From contig JARCOQ010000002.1 of NCBI GenBank assembly GCA_029207755.1, forward strand, positions 93,843,087 through 93,907,086: DNA of 64,000 bases, in the 5' to 3' direction. Source of the stretch: Chamaea fasciata (taxonomy: Eukaryota; Chordata; Aves; Passeriformes; Sylviidae). Below, piece after piece: positions 1-11,369 of this stretch. The notes beneath the pieces are model-generated. The model did not search any database and was not told the origin of the DNA. It saw only the letters and a program-made list of their open reading frames with translations. The translations under genes and the position numbers were made by a program. Numbering within the stretch: the stretch's first letter is position 1; every line of letters starts with the position of its first letter.

Positions 1-468
1 CTGGTGTGGACACCCCATAAGCCTCAGTTCCCGACAGAAAACTCGTCCTTGCAATAGTCTTTCCATGAGCTGCCTTATGGTTGTCTGTTCTGGTGTCATC
101 CTTCATGGACTACAGTAAAACAACCTGCTTCACCACGGTTTTCTTGGGCTTGAGAGGAGTGTTTGCTATCATGCCTAGAGCATCTCCTCCTCTCCTTCAT
201 TGACCCAAGTTTCTGCTGGGCTGTTTCTTGCATGTTCTTTAATTTTATTGCACTGCTACCACACAGGGCTTTTTACCTATTCCTAAACATAATATCAGAA
301 ATGGGCCGCTGGCATTGCTGGTGGGATCAACTTTGGCCAGTGGTGGCTCTGTTTTGGAGCCAGCTGGAGTGGTTTGTGCCCCACACAAGGATATCTCATA
401 GTCCCTTCTCACACAGGACACACCTGCATCCTCCCACTACCAAAACTTTGCTGTATAAACCCAGTACA
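1..468 (-). mobile_element. Avian ERV LTR, family A, fragment cut by the window edge
   Basis: This is a noncoding solo LTR piece read on the minus strand. The plus strand shows the series of short blocks typical of this avian LTR family: a segment around 110-260 (caccacggttttcttgg, gagcatctcctcctctcc, gggctgtttcttgcat), then a block at 330-468 containing ttttggagccagctgg, ttctcacacaggacac and ccactaccaaaactttg. The same blocks recur in the same order in the element at 7407-8764, and the last one again at 21790-21915. The piece ends at 468 with a TG..CA-type terminus (minus-strand TGTACTGGG), so the U3 start is kept while the other end lies outside the window. No internal retroviral gene is attached. 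The 105-codon frame across 163-480 is an accident of the LTR. Confidence 0.7.
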
Positions 469-2315
469 GGACTGAAATAAATGTTTTGTAATGATGACTA
501 TTAGTGATCTATCCTGAATAAGATGAAAATGTGAAGAATAATAGAGTACTAAGAAGCAAAACTGTTTAGAAGTTCCTCTACCTCACTTGCATTCTTCACA
601 GTCCAGTTCCTCACTAAAGATTAAGAAATCTGAAAAGATTTGCACAGTCTGGCTTAGTTCTGTCACTGAGCTAATCGCTACAACTTGCTCAGGCTTGTGC
701 ATGTTGTGTTGAAGAAATCCAAGATATTTGATAAACTTTTACTTTGCTTCCCTTGCTTAAACCTCCCAATACTATGTTGCTGTTCAGATGAAGCCTAAGG
801 AGTGAAAAGCTTTTATAAATTCCATAGGTCAGGTTTTGGTATGAATTTACTAGAGAAATACATGATATCAGTAATTATCTTCAGAACAGAATTGTAGTTT
901 CAAAATATGTATTAAAGAAAAAAATGCTGTTAATAAATAGTAGAGCCCATTTATTCCACTCTGTTGTGGCATATTCATTTATCAAACAGTTACTAAAATA
1001 AAATGTGATGCATATTTAGACATTGTGTAGGTAAATATCAAAACTATAATAGAGAAGGTGGACAAAAAAGTAGTCTTGGAAAATGTGGTTAGACCTGGGT
1101 CAAGAGCAAGTGGTAATTTGCAAAAAGATTTCAGATTAACTGGGGGGGGTAAAAGGAGAAAAAAAAATTAAAAAGAGAGTTATTAATGAAATACCTGGCT
1201 AAATGAGTAGGGGATAAAATTAATAGACAATATAATTCAGTCAATGATTCAGTGATGACTTTCAGCAAACATTTCAAGAAAGTGAAAAATTTGCAAGGTC
1301 ACCTGTATCCAGAGACCTGCATTTTGACTGGAATCAGTGCACAGAAGGTTTACAAAATAATACGGTAATGGCAAGTTATCTTGATGGAAGAAATAAAATC
1401 TTTGTCTCATTAAACCCGGAAAATTAAAATCTAATCCATCTCTTATGTGACTGTGTCAATTTAAATCTATGGGGGTTGGAGGGTGGGTCTGGAAAAGCAG
1501 AAAAGATAAACACTAGGAAGACACGTGAGCTATTTAAACTACAAGTAAAAAGAATAAATGGGTATCAATTGGCCATGAATAAACAGAATAGAAATTAAGT
1601 GCTCTATTTACTAACAGAGTAGTTATGGAAGTTTTCTAATGGATGAAAACTTCAACTCTTGTTAAGAGGCTTGCTTAGTTTATAAATTGCGTTGTATAAT
1701 ATGCTTTCCCATGAAATAAGAGGATACAGCCAGCACCTCAGGAATCCTTTTTTAGTTCAACATCCCAACCTCTTGACAGAAGAGCACTTCACCGTACTGC
1801 AAGCTCACTTCCACTCCCAGCATATAGTAAAAAATAGGGACTTCACCCCCTTTTCCAAAGCATGTATACATCACTCTGGAGCCAGTAAATCATGTGCATC
1901 ACAAGTGTTGTAATTCATTCATAATAGTCCTGCCTGAATTAGTTGTCTTAAATCTGACAGAGACTAATTTTTCTTTGTATGTTTTATAGCCAAACTATCA
2001 TGTTACAAGGTAGGTAAACTGCCTTTAACTTGGTGTAAACTAAGTTTTTGTTTTGCAGCTCTGTGTAAAACTGAGTATATACTTGTTACAAATTCAAAAA
2101 TTCAGTGAGGAATTAAAATTCACAGTCTGTATGTAAAACACGAATTAAAATTAAAATCACGTTAGTCCACTGCAAGTCACTTATAAGTCCATTGTGGAAA
2201 ACCCATGAAATCACTGCCTGTACTGAAAAATAATCCTGTGCTTTATGGATCAGGAGTTGGTTCTCAAATCATACATACATTTCTAATAATGTGAGGAAAC
2301 TTCACAACTCAAACC
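469..2315. other. No gene seen; AT-rich unique-looking DNA
   Basis: No recognisable repeat, splice-flanked frame or RNA gene. Short frames, such as the 73-codon one at 1692-1913, show no familiar motif. Confidence 0.5.
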
Positions 2316-3060
2316 ACTGGATTCTGCACCTGGGACAGAGTAACACTGTGCCCAGGGTTCCATTCCATTGTAATGAATGTAGGTACATTTTGTAACAAGC
2401 AAAGAAAATGATTCTTTATAAGCATTGCAAAGGCAAGAGAGCCTCACAGAAGTGAAATAAGTCAGGGATGCCTGACTGCTTGCAACCAGGTTTACTTATC
2501 ATGCATTGATATATTTAATTTTAAATATTTTATATTTAAAAAATATTTAACATTTTAATATTTAATATTTAATGTTTTTATATTAAAATTTTAATATTTA
2601 ATTGGTGCAAGTCCAGAGTAGGGCCATGAAGTTCATAAGGGCACTGAAACCTCTCTGCTGTGAAAACAGGCTAAGAAAGGTGAGGCAGTTCAACCTGGAA
2701 AAGAGAACGTTATGTGGAAACCTCATAGCACCTTCCAGTATCTGAAGGAGATCTGCAGGGAAGCCAGAGAGGGACTCTTCACCAGGAATTGTAGTAAGTG
2801 GACAAGGATTAATGGTACAGTCTGAAAGAGGAAAATTAGGTTATATACTAGGAAGAAATTCTTTATTGTGAGGTTGATGAGAAACTGGAACAGGCTGCTC
2901 AGGGAGCTTATGAGTTCCTCTGGCAGTGTTCAAGGCAGGGATTTATAAGGCCTTGAGAAGCATGGCCTAGTGGGAAGTGTCCCTGCTCATGGCAGGTGGG
3001 TCGGAACTAGATGAACTTTAAGGTCAGTTCCAATGCTTTAACATTCTATGAGTCATTCTA
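2316..3060 (+). mobile_element. CR1 LINE, 3' part, interrupted at about 2366-2600
   Basis: A non-LTR retrotransposon remnant. A short CR1 segment at 2316-2365 (ggattctgcacctgggac, reverse-transcriptase region) is followed by about 235 bp that does not look like CR1. CR1 resumes at about 2601 with gtccagagtagggccatgaag and runs through the region coding the C-terminal end of ORF2 (aacaggctaagaaagg, caacctggaaaagagaacg, ggaagaaattctttattgtg). It finishes with the CR1 3' UTR, including ctagatgaactttaaggtc and degenerate copies of the terminal octamer (attctatg, attcta) at 3043-3060. The frame is broken by stops and indels, so it is a dead 5'-truncated copy. CR1 normally inserts without a poly(A) tail or target duplication, and none is seen. 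Confidence 0.85.
2511..2600. repeat. AT-only low-complexity block inside the CR1 interruption
   Basis: About 90 bp made almost wholly of A and T with recurring tatttaa / ttaatattt words, lying directly against the point where CR1 sequence resumes. Confidence 0.8.
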
Positions 3061-3616
3061 TATACACTTGCAATTTTTTGTTTGCAAGTAAATATCCACT
3101 TAGGTTTCCTGAACTATTTTAGATCTATCAGACAACTCTTCTTATGTTTTTTTTAATATTCAAGGGATATTTCTGCTAGTCTAGAAGTTGCAGAATTTCA
3201 GGAGTCTTTTCTTATGGAGTAAATACTAATACAGAAAGAGAGAAACTAAATACTACAAATTCTTTTGCTTTTCAGTATGAAAAGTCTAGCTTTTGGGAAG
3301 AGGAGACTTGGTAAATTGTAGACAATAGTTCTAGTTCTCAGCAGAAATGATCATGACCTTGGGGCAGACATTTATTTTCCCTACCTGAGCATCCCTAGCC
3401 ATTGAATAAGAGATTCTGTTCATCCCCTTTTCTGCAATCATGAAGACTAAATTCCAAATAAAGCACCACATGAGGGCATACAGTACGACAAAACATACTG
3501 TACAAAGCATGAGCTTTGTATCTTGGGGACTTGATTATTTATATATTTGCACATTCTTTTTTTCTTGGTCTTTGTTAAAGTAATCTAAATGTTTACATTT
3601 TCTTTTTCATTTTAAG
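3061..3616. other. No gene seen; AT-rich DNA
   Basis: Unique-looking AT-rich DNA between the CR1 end and the exon-like block. The last 40 bases are pyrimidine-rich. Confidence 0.5.
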
Positions 3617-3686
3617 GAATTTGAAGCAGAACTGAAAAATGGCAGAAGAGTCATTTTAGAAGGCCATGAAAGACATTTCATTGTAG
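3617..3686 (+). other. Exon-like block, 70 nt, unidentified
   Basis: A run of 70 nt open in one frame, preceded by a good splice acceptor (pyrimidine-rich ttctttttcattttaag, AG at 3615-3616) and followed by a donor (tag|gtaaat, GT at 3687-3688). Translated from 3617 it reads EFEAELKNGRRVILEGHERH and continues three residues, a charged composition that looks more protein-like than the surrounding DNA. I do not recognise the protein, and no partner exon of the same kind was found. A 70-nt open stretch between two splice consensus words can arise by chance, so this is a candidate only. It could equally be a chance match or a pseudo-exon. Confidence 0.15.
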
Positions 3687-4587
3687 GTAAATAGAAATGT
3701 TTTCACCACACTAATGAAATAAAGAAAATAATCCCTTACTAGCCCTAAAATCAACTTTTAATATACCCAAACACTTGATTATACATTGACTGAGATTCTC
3801 CTGTTTGTTCACAACTAACTTATAATTGCATGTGGATTATAATTAAAGCGGGCAAGCTGTCCGCTGTGCAAATAACGATTGTAGTTTCCACAGGAAGCTT
3901 TGGAAATGTGGTGTGAAGAACATACCATAAAAATAGGCATCATGATGACTACATTGCTCTGTCATGTTTTGAGCCATGTTTTTATAGGGTTTTAAAGAGC
4001 AATTCAGTAAAATGATATTTTCTTTTTCTAAATTTTGATTTTTTTTTCAATTTTTATTATAGATCAACTTTAATCATACTCACAAACTTCTGAATACTGC
4101 TACAGGCACTAAAAACTCAAAAACAGGAGAAGTAATTAATTTCTGGCTATACAAGAGGAGCATTAAAGGTATTTTCATAAATAATTTTTTTCCTTTTGGT
4201 GTCAGAATTGTGCTTTCAAAGAAAATCCCTCAACTGCCTCTATTCATCATGGCTGAAATCAAATTCAAAGATGCACCAAAAAGTACTATCTAATGCTTCA
4301 GTTGCTAAAGGACATTCAGTCCATGGGATCAGACCAGAGCTACCACAAAATTACTGCTATGGCATGTCTGTGTCAGTCTGCAGCACCACCAAAATTGCCT
4401 CAAACCCAAATCGTCTGCAGCTGGCAAGACTTTGTCACTGGTTAACCATTCTCAGAATATCTCACTCTAAAGAGGAGTGTAATGCTCTGATAGAACTTTT
4501 CCCTTTTCCTGCTTGGAGAAGAGCAGAATAGCTATTTCTTCCTTTGTCAAGATTAATGCAATATTCTCAAATTCTTGTGTGAAGTAA
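3687..4587. other. No gene seen; AT-rich DNA
   Basis: A 111-codon frame at 4196-4531 has no recognisable domain or motif, and its length is not unusual among the chance frames here. Confidence 0.45.
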
Positions 4588-5462
4588 TTTCATAGGTTCA
4601 CTAGGCTGGAAGAAACCTTCAAGATCATCGAGTCCAACCCATACTCCAACATCTCAACTAAAACATGGCACCAAGTGCCACATCCAGGTTTTTTTTTTAA
4701 ACACATCCAGGAATGGTGACTCTACCACCTCCCTGGGCAGACTGTTCTAGTATTATATCACTCTTTCTGTAGAATATTTTTTTCCTAATATCCAACCTAT
4801 ATTTCCCTTGGCACAGCTTATGACTGTGCCCTCTCATTCTGTCAGTTGCTGCCTGGAGAAAGAGATCAACCCCCACCTGGCTACAGCCACCTTTCAGGAA
4901 GTTATAGAGAGTGATAAGGTCACCTCTGAGTCTCCTTTTCTTCAGGCTAAACAACCCCAGCTCCCTCAGTCGTTCCTCACAGGGTTTGTGTTCCAAGCCC
5001 CTCACCAGCCTTGTTGCCCCCTCTGGACACACTCAGTGTCTCAACATCCTTCCTAAACTGAGGGGCCAGAACTGGACACAGCACTCAAGGTGTGGCCTCA
5101 CCAGGGCCGAGTACAGGGGAATAATGACCTCCGTGCACCTGCTGGCCACACCATTCCTGATCCAGGCCAGGATGCCACTGGCCTTCTTGGCCATCAGGGC
5201 ACACTGCTGGATCATGTTCAGCTTCTGTCGGCAGTAACCCCAGGTCCCTTTCTGCCTGGGCACTGTCCAGCCACACCAACCCCAGCCTGTAATGTTACAG
5301 GGGGTTGTTGTGGTCAAAATGCAGGACTCAGCACTTGGACTTACTAAACTTCATCTTATTGGACCGTGCCCATCCATCCAACCATTCCAGGTATCTCTCC
5401 AGAGCCTTCCTACCTTCCAACAGATCGACACATGCTCCCAGCTTAGTGCCGTCTGCAAGCAA
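4588..5462 (-). mobile_element. CR1 LINE, C-terminal ORF2 and 3' end
   Basis: Best-preserved CR1 in the window, read on the minus strand. The 3' UTR lies at 4588-4690 (plus strand: ctggaagaaaccttcaagat, gagtccaaccc). The coding part runs upward from about 4697 to 5462. Minus-strand translation gives typical CR1 reverse-transcriptase C-terminal features: [20 protein letters not shown], followed by a [19 protein letters not shown] block, a YNFLKGGC block and a [10 protein letters not shown] block. Upstream in the same frame is a block with [15 protein letters not shown]. Codons from 5317 to 4697 are all in one frame with a single stop at 5035-5033, so this copy is less decayed than its neighbours. 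It is 5'-truncated and cannot move by itself. Overlapping plus-strand frames are shadows. Confidence 0.93.
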
Positions 5463-6178
5463 CAGAAGCAGTACAGGAAACTACTTTTCTGCTTTATATT
5501 TTAAAAAATTGAATTATTTTATATTTTTTTTTCCCAAAGATTCAAGGACGTTGTTAAAAATTTAATGTTTTTTTTATATTGCAGTTAATGGGGCCTTAGC
5601 ATACTTCCCCATACATTGGGTTTTTAATTTATTTCTGTTCAGTTTCAGAATTTTATGACATTTCTAAGACACAGAGTTAATTGTGCTCTCTCCTTTAAAC
5701 CTTAGAGTGTTGGAGCCAGAACTTCCTTTACTCTGCAATACTACGCTTAGAATTGGTGCATATGACTTGCCTTTAAAAAAAGCAAAACACTTTTTCTTTT
5801 GAAGTGCTGGTACTGCCACTTAGCACATTTTACCCTTGTTGGCCAGTAGGTAACTGATTGGAGTTCTTTCCAGTAACAGAAATCATCTTCTCTCTAAGAG
5901 GACCCATATTCATGTTCTCCACTTCCCATAAACATATCCAAATTATCCATGTGTCATAGTCAGGAAATAATTTATAGGTGATACTGGACCACTTCTGTCT
6001 GTCAAACTTTTGTGGCCAACGTTCTGGGCTTTGGGTTTTTAAATTTTCTGATGCTATGAATGGGTAAGTTTCAGATGTCAGTTTTCAACTTAGTTACTTA
6101 GTATTGTTTGGGCCTATTTGTGAAATGTTAATGATACCCTTAGTGATGTGTAAGAAGCCAATGTTTCTTCTTAGGTTT
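5463..6178. other. No gene seen; AT-rich DNA
   Basis: No recognisable element, apart from a T-rich patch near 5518-5535. Confidence 0.5.
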
Positions 6179-6716
6179 ACTGGTTTTGGCTGGTATTGAG
6201 GAGTAACTTTTCTTCATTTAGTTTGTATGGTGTAATGTTTTGGATTTGTCAAGAGAACAGTGTTGATAGTACAGGAATGTCTTCACAATTTAGTTATTTA
6301 GTACTTTGAATTATTTAGTATTTAGAAAGGCATCAAGGCCTTTCCTGCTTCTCATGCAGCCCCACCACTGCACATCCTGGGGGCGCACAGGGATTTTAGA
6401 GGGATTGCAGCTGTGACAGGTGACACAAAAGGAAGCTGGGGGGAGGAAGGAAGAAGCGAGGATGTTTGAAGTGATGATATTTTCTTTCCAAGTAATGGTT
6501 ACGTGTGATGGAGCCTGTCTTTTCTACTTGCCCATGAGAAGAGGTGAATAAACTCCTTGTTTTGTTTTGCTTGCATGCACAGCTTTTGGTAGTTTATAAA
6601 CTGGCTTTACCTCTGCCCTTGAGTTTTTCCGATTTTAACCTTTGGATTTTCTTCCCTATCCCACTTGGCAAGTGAGCATGTGGCTGTGTGGTGGTGAGCT
6701 GCCCATCAGGACTAAA
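6179..6716 (+). mobile_element. Avian ERV LTR, family B, degraded solo copy
   Basis: The LTR start is seen at 6179-6275 (ctggttttggctggtattg, gttttggatttgtcaagag, acagtgttgatagtac). A U3 middle follows at 6325-6400 (aggcctttcctgcttctc). The R/U5 half is at 6480-6716 (aagtaatggttacgtgtgat, ccttgttttgttttgc, tgcatgcacagctttt, ggactaaaccatg). The U3 stretch that holds the TATA box in the copy at 12752-13339 is scrambled or deleted here. No target duplication can be recognised. It is diverged and therefore old. No retroviral coding region adjoins it. Confidence 0.75.
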
Positions 6717-6803
6717 CCATGTTAGGCAATTGTGTTCCATAGTGTTCAGTAAAGAGATTTAGTGTAGAATACCCAGCATGACTTTCAGTTGGTTTGGGTT
6801 TGA

Positions 6804-6817
6804 TTTTTTTTTTTTTG

Positions 6818-6872
<55 letters not shown>
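6804..6872. repeat. Poly(T) tracts of 13 and 52 nt
   Basis: A T run at 6804-6816, then ggcc, then an uninterrupted run of T from 6821 to 6872. The translated poly-Phe frame over it is meaningless. Assembly or length polymorphism is likely at this site. Confidence 0.95.
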
Positions 6873-6875
<3 letters not shown>

Positions 6876-7406
6876 TTTTCGAGGACAGCTATCAAGGGAA
6901 GCACAAAATTGCAACTGCAGAAACAGATGGTCACATGATGAAAAATACTTACTGAAACATAATATAATACCGATTACCTTTTAAATGTAAATCCTGATCA
7001 TGTTAAATAGTGGTGCCAGCTGTTTCAGCCTGCAGACTGCACTTATTGGTGTACCCTGGGAATCAGCAGGTGCTGCTTGCTCTGGTAGTATCAAATTATA
7101 AACAGAAAGTTTAAAATGGACATTTCAGCTCTGGGACTAGCAATACGTGAGAAAATGAAATATGAAAACCTGAAGAAGGAGATATGTTAATGGAAAGTTT
7201 TAGTTTTACTGAATTAAAATACGAAAGTGGAGTTCAATTCCTTTCCCATTCATCTTTCCCAAACTTTTTCTACTACACATTTATCTGTGCAAATTTTTAT
7301 ATGCAAAAATGCACACTTCTTGCAATAATCAAACGTAAATTGCTACATTTAGGTTGCTATTTTTCTATAAAATTCACAATCACAACTGCCACTGTCCTAA
7401 AAATGC

Positions 7407-8764
7407 TGTTAAGGTGGGCTGACCCTGTCTGGATGCCAGGTAACCACCAAGCTGCTTCATCACTTGCCTCCACAACTGGGTAAGAGAGAGAAAATGGAAT
7501 GAAAGGTTCATTAGTTAAGGACAGGAAGAAATCACAAACTGATTACTATCAAAGGCAAAGCACACTTTAATTGAATTTATTACCAATTGGTATCGGGTTG
7601 TTTCTGCCACTGCCCAGGCAGAAGAGTATTTCCTCTGCTCAAGCATGGGGTCCCTTCCATGGGAAACAGTTCTCCATGAACTTCTGCAATGTGAATTCTT
7701 TCCACAGGCATCCATGAGCCCTGGTGTGGGTCTCCTGTATGGCTGCATGTGGATCTCTGCATCCCTGTGGACCTCCATGGGCTGTGGGGGCACAGCTTCT
7801 TCACCATGGGCTGCAGGGTAATCTCAGATACAGAGCCTGGAGTGCCTCCTTGCTCTCCTTCTCCATGACCTTGGTGTCTGTAGAGCTGTTCATCTCACAT
7901 ATACTCACATAACTCTTCTCTGAGAACAATTACTTCTGCACTGTATCTTTTGCTTTTCTCCTTAAATATGTGTCCAGGTTCCAGCCAGGACAGGCTTAAA
8001 TTTTGTTGTAGCCAAAATGGGGCATGACTAGGATTTGGCGTTCATTCTATACAGCTTCACATCATTTTCCAGAGATGGCGAAAGAGCTCCCTTCTGGGTC
8101 ATGTAGTGTGGCAGACGGAGCGGTCAGGCACTGTCAGGGGTTTTCCATGGGGGATAAGCAATAGTGTGTGAATTCATTCACCTTTTTTCTTGTATGCTTT
8201 GTCATTAGCACTGTTGCTGGTACTGTTCATTGTTTTATTTCATTGCTGTTTCCAGTAAATTGTTTTTATCTCAACCAGTGATTTTTATCTTTTGTGCCTC
8301 CAATTCTTGTCTTCAGCCCACTGCAGCAGGAGGGTGAGCAAGAGGCAGAATGATCAAGTAGCACATGGTTTGAAGTGCTTCAGAGGGAACAAAATACTCA
8401 GAAATATGTTACTTAACCCATGACAGTATTTTATTGCAGTGATACCTCTACCATCTCTGATTGGCTTGGCCTTGGGCAGCGGAGGATTCATCATGGAATC
8501 AGCTGGCATTGTCTCTGTCAGACTAAGGGAAAGCTTCTGGCATCTTCTCACAGAAGCCACTCCTGTAGAACCACTCCCACTACCAAAACCTGGCCACACA
8601 AACCAATTATGTTTTATCTCTCATCCACAAAAAAAGCCCCAGTCCTTGACTCAACAAAAACCAAAGCATCAGTGTGTTACCAACATTTTTCTTATTCTGA
8701 ACCCAAACACAGCACTGAACCAGATACTGAGAAGAAATTAACTATCCCAGCTGAAACCAGGTCA
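7407..8764 (-). mobile_element. Avian ERV LTR, family A, near full length, split by a younger LTR
   Basis: Read on the minus strand. Outer parts are 7407-7968 and 8401-8764. The plus strand shows, in order, gtgggctgaccctgtctgg (7414-7432), a block near 7555-7600 whose minus strand has AATAAA/ATTAA-type words fitting a poly(A) signal, repeated 'catggggtcccttccatggg' and 'ctccatgaacttctgca' blocks, a segment at 7720-7910, the TATA-like region near the split, and the U3 end (ggccttgggcagcgg, ggaatcagctggcattg, ccactaccaaaacctggcc). The last about 140 bp (8625-8764) match the start of family B on the minus strand (TGACCTGGTTTCAGCTGGG), so this copy either has a longer U3 or abuts a second LTR fragment. 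The two halves are collinear with the copies at 1-468 and 16978-17384, showing that the block at 7969-8400 is an insertion. No clear target duplication was found for the outer element. Confidence 0.78.
7969..8400 (+). mobile_element. Solo ERV LTR inserted into family A LTR, with 6-bp target duplication
   Basis: A 432-bp insert beginning TGTGTCCAGGTTCCAGCC and ending ACTCA. It has LTR features: TG..CA ends, a U3 with aggacaggcttaaattttg, a possible TATA-like ttctatacagc at 8044-8054, and a 3' half with gtgtgaattcattcacc, gctgtttccagtaaattg and ttttatctcaacc. It is flanked by taaata (7963-7968) and gaaata (8401-8406), a 6-bp duplication with one mismatch. Six bases is the usual size for class II (ERVK-like) elements. 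Removing the insert and one duplication restores collinearity with other family A copies. It must be younger than its host LTR. No internal genes. Confidence 0.8.
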
Positions 8765-9784
8765 ATGGTAAAAAGAAAATCTGTATTATCATAGTCTGAT
8801 CTCATTTTTGAACATTTTAATGTATGGCAACGTAGCCACCACATGGCAATACATCAAGATGTAGTAAAAACCGTACAGGAGCTACTCAGGAGCATAACAG
8901 AATGTAAACAAGTATATTAGGCCAAATGGAAAAAACAATTAAAAAAAAATCCCAAAACATCCTAAGCCTCCCGAAAATTTTCTCCTTGAGGTAGGCATTT
9001 GTCATTAAAACTATATATCCAAATTGATTCTAAACTTAACAAAGTGTTGAGACTTTATTTTGTCTTTTCAACGCTATCTTGTATAGCTCACTCCTTTTCT
9101 TAGGAACCATGAAGAACTCACTAGAATACAAGGAGTGGAATTCAAATCCATGGATGTTTCTGGGTTTGAAATTTCTGTCTTAATGAATGTTACAGAATAG
9201 TAATGCGTTTTTCAGTGAAAGATAAGATTTTATATAGTGTCTCTTTTTGAAGATACATGGATTTCTTAAATGTCTTCTGGAATGACTGCTTTTATCCAGG
9301 GAAACAAAAGAAAAATTGCATCTACAAGCCTTACAATTTCCCAGTGACCATTTTTGGGATGCATAGGGAAAAAATGCCAGAATAAAAATGAGACTCCTTC
9401 TCAGTCATTGTTTAAACAGCTTTCCTAGTGTCATAAGAATTTTGTCTTATTCTTTATGACTTCACTGCTCTTGTCAATCACATTTAAGCACACTACAATA
9501 GTGTCAGCTTTTATTTTTAGAACCTTCATGCCCTGAAGTAGTGTATGCTCCAAATATTGCATGCAATTCCCTGTTGACTCTGTTCTGCGAATCTAAAAAA
9601 ACAGATCAACTTTGGATTCATCTGGAGGTGACAAGGAGGTTCTGGTAGTACTATGTGTTTCTACTTAGATTCAAGTGTTTTATTTGTCTGATTGTTCTTT
9701 CAGATACTTAAATATGAAAAAAATGCATTTTTGGAGGAATGGAAGATATTTTTAGATATAGACTGAATTTGACTAATATAGGTC

Positions 9785-9823
9785 AAATAAAAATAATAAA
9801 AATAATATAATAATAATAAAAAA
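9785..9823. repeat. (AAT/AAAAT)n low-complexity tract
   Basis: Runs of aataaa and taataa units over about 39 bp. Confidence 0.85.
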
Positions 9824-11316
9824 CCTCCATACACAATACCTTATGCTGAAGGAAATGTTCCAGAAATACAGAAAGTGTGACACCCAAATGAAACTTTTGA
9901 GTTGAATTAGAATTTTTCTTGCTATAGACATAATTAAGTAGTAGGAAAAATGCAAAACTGGAAAAAAATTTCATCACTTCCATTATGAAAAATCAGAAAT
10001 GTCACGTCATTCCATCAGTCATAAGTGGCATCAAGACAGTGGGTGCAGGTATGTTTTGTAAAGATTTGTGTGTGTGCACGTTTTCATTTGTTCAAGTTAT
10101 GGGAAGTACATCTGATTTGACCAGAACTATTTTCTGTGATTTGGCCATTATCCTAAAAAATATGTTTCCTCAACTTTATAACCAGTAAGTTTTCTGCAAA
10201 ATGAAGAAAGCATTTTTTCAATAGATAAAATCGAGAGTCCACATTTTGAAATGTTTCATTTATTGTTCCTTTGCTTAGAATTAGCAAACGGTTGATTAAA
10301 GTCATGAAAGAAATTGTTGCAGTAAAAGATATTGACTTATTTTCTTTAAACAAAAAACATCTGTTATGCCATAAAGTTAACAGTAACACCACTTTTTCAT
10401 TTCCACACTGCAAACTATGTCTGTCATAGTCCCTTTTTTTAAAGGAATGGAATTGTCTTCCCTAAAGAAAACAACAATCACAATCTATTTGTGGTTTGGT
10501 AGGCAAGATTCTCGGTTAAAAGTTGAGCTAGATCTGGCATATCTACTCTTCAAGCAGGACCAAGTGATTTATTACAGATGGCTCTTGAAACTCATGGGTT
10601 TTACACAATCTGACCCCAGACTGGGGAAATTAAAGTTGGTTTACTGGTAAAGATAATTCAATTTTATTTCCTCTACACAAGATTTTTTTTTTTTCCAAAG
10701 AAAAACAGAACATAATAAAAGAAGACAAAAACAAATCCTGGAATATTTTTCTCTGCATATTCTAGTATGAAGACCTCTGAACCATTGTTCTTTTCATTAT
10801 TTCATACTAGTTATCAAGTGAAATTTTAATTGAAACATACATTTAATGCATATATTTGAGTTCAAACGTTATTGTGAAATAAAGTACATGCTATAGATTA
10901 CATAAAATCCCTCTAAAATCAATTGAAAAAGACCTATGAATTACCCTTTTCATTGACTGTTATGACTCTATGACCTTATTTTGTCAGCATTTGTAACTGA
11001 AACCATATGGTATCTTGAAAATCAAAATGGTATCTCTGAATATTTTTGCAACTTCTTATTTTCACTGGAACATTTCTAATATGGTTATTTTGTTTATCTT
11101 CTTCTAATTGTTTTACATTATTGAATGGTTTTATCTCTGATTCTCGTGTTTCATTTTGATGGCTAGATATCTGAATGAAATTTCTGTCTAATGAGACCCT
11201 TTTTGTGTTAACTGTAAATATTGTCAGATAAAACATTAATGTTGAATTTTACATGGCGTTCGTCCCCTCTCCCACCTGAGTGAAAACTTGAAAGAACCCA
11301 TTCTTAATTTTGATTA

Positions 11317-11369
11317 TTTTGGGTTTTGTTTTTTGTTTTGTTTTTTTGTTTGTTTGTGGTTTTTTTTTA
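11317..11369. repeat. G/T-rich tract
   Basis: About 53 bp composed almost only of T and G (tttgggttttg, tgtttgtttgtgg). Similar tracts recur at 38940, 41237 and 50330. Confidence 0.85.

Noticed and set aside
163..480. 105-codon plus frame
   Set aside because: Lies wholly in a family A LTR on the opposite strand; not a known retroviral or host protein.
4697..5317. Two adjacent minus-strand frames of 111 and 94 codons as a possible host gene
   Set aside because: They are the CR1 reverse-transcriptase C-terminal region, followed by the CR1 3' end at 4588.
6778..6984. Frame with a long phenylalanine run
   Set aside because: Translation of a 52-nt T homopolymer.
8420..8794. 124-codon plus frame, second longest in the window
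   Set aside because: Read through the split family A LTR; noncoding on this strand.
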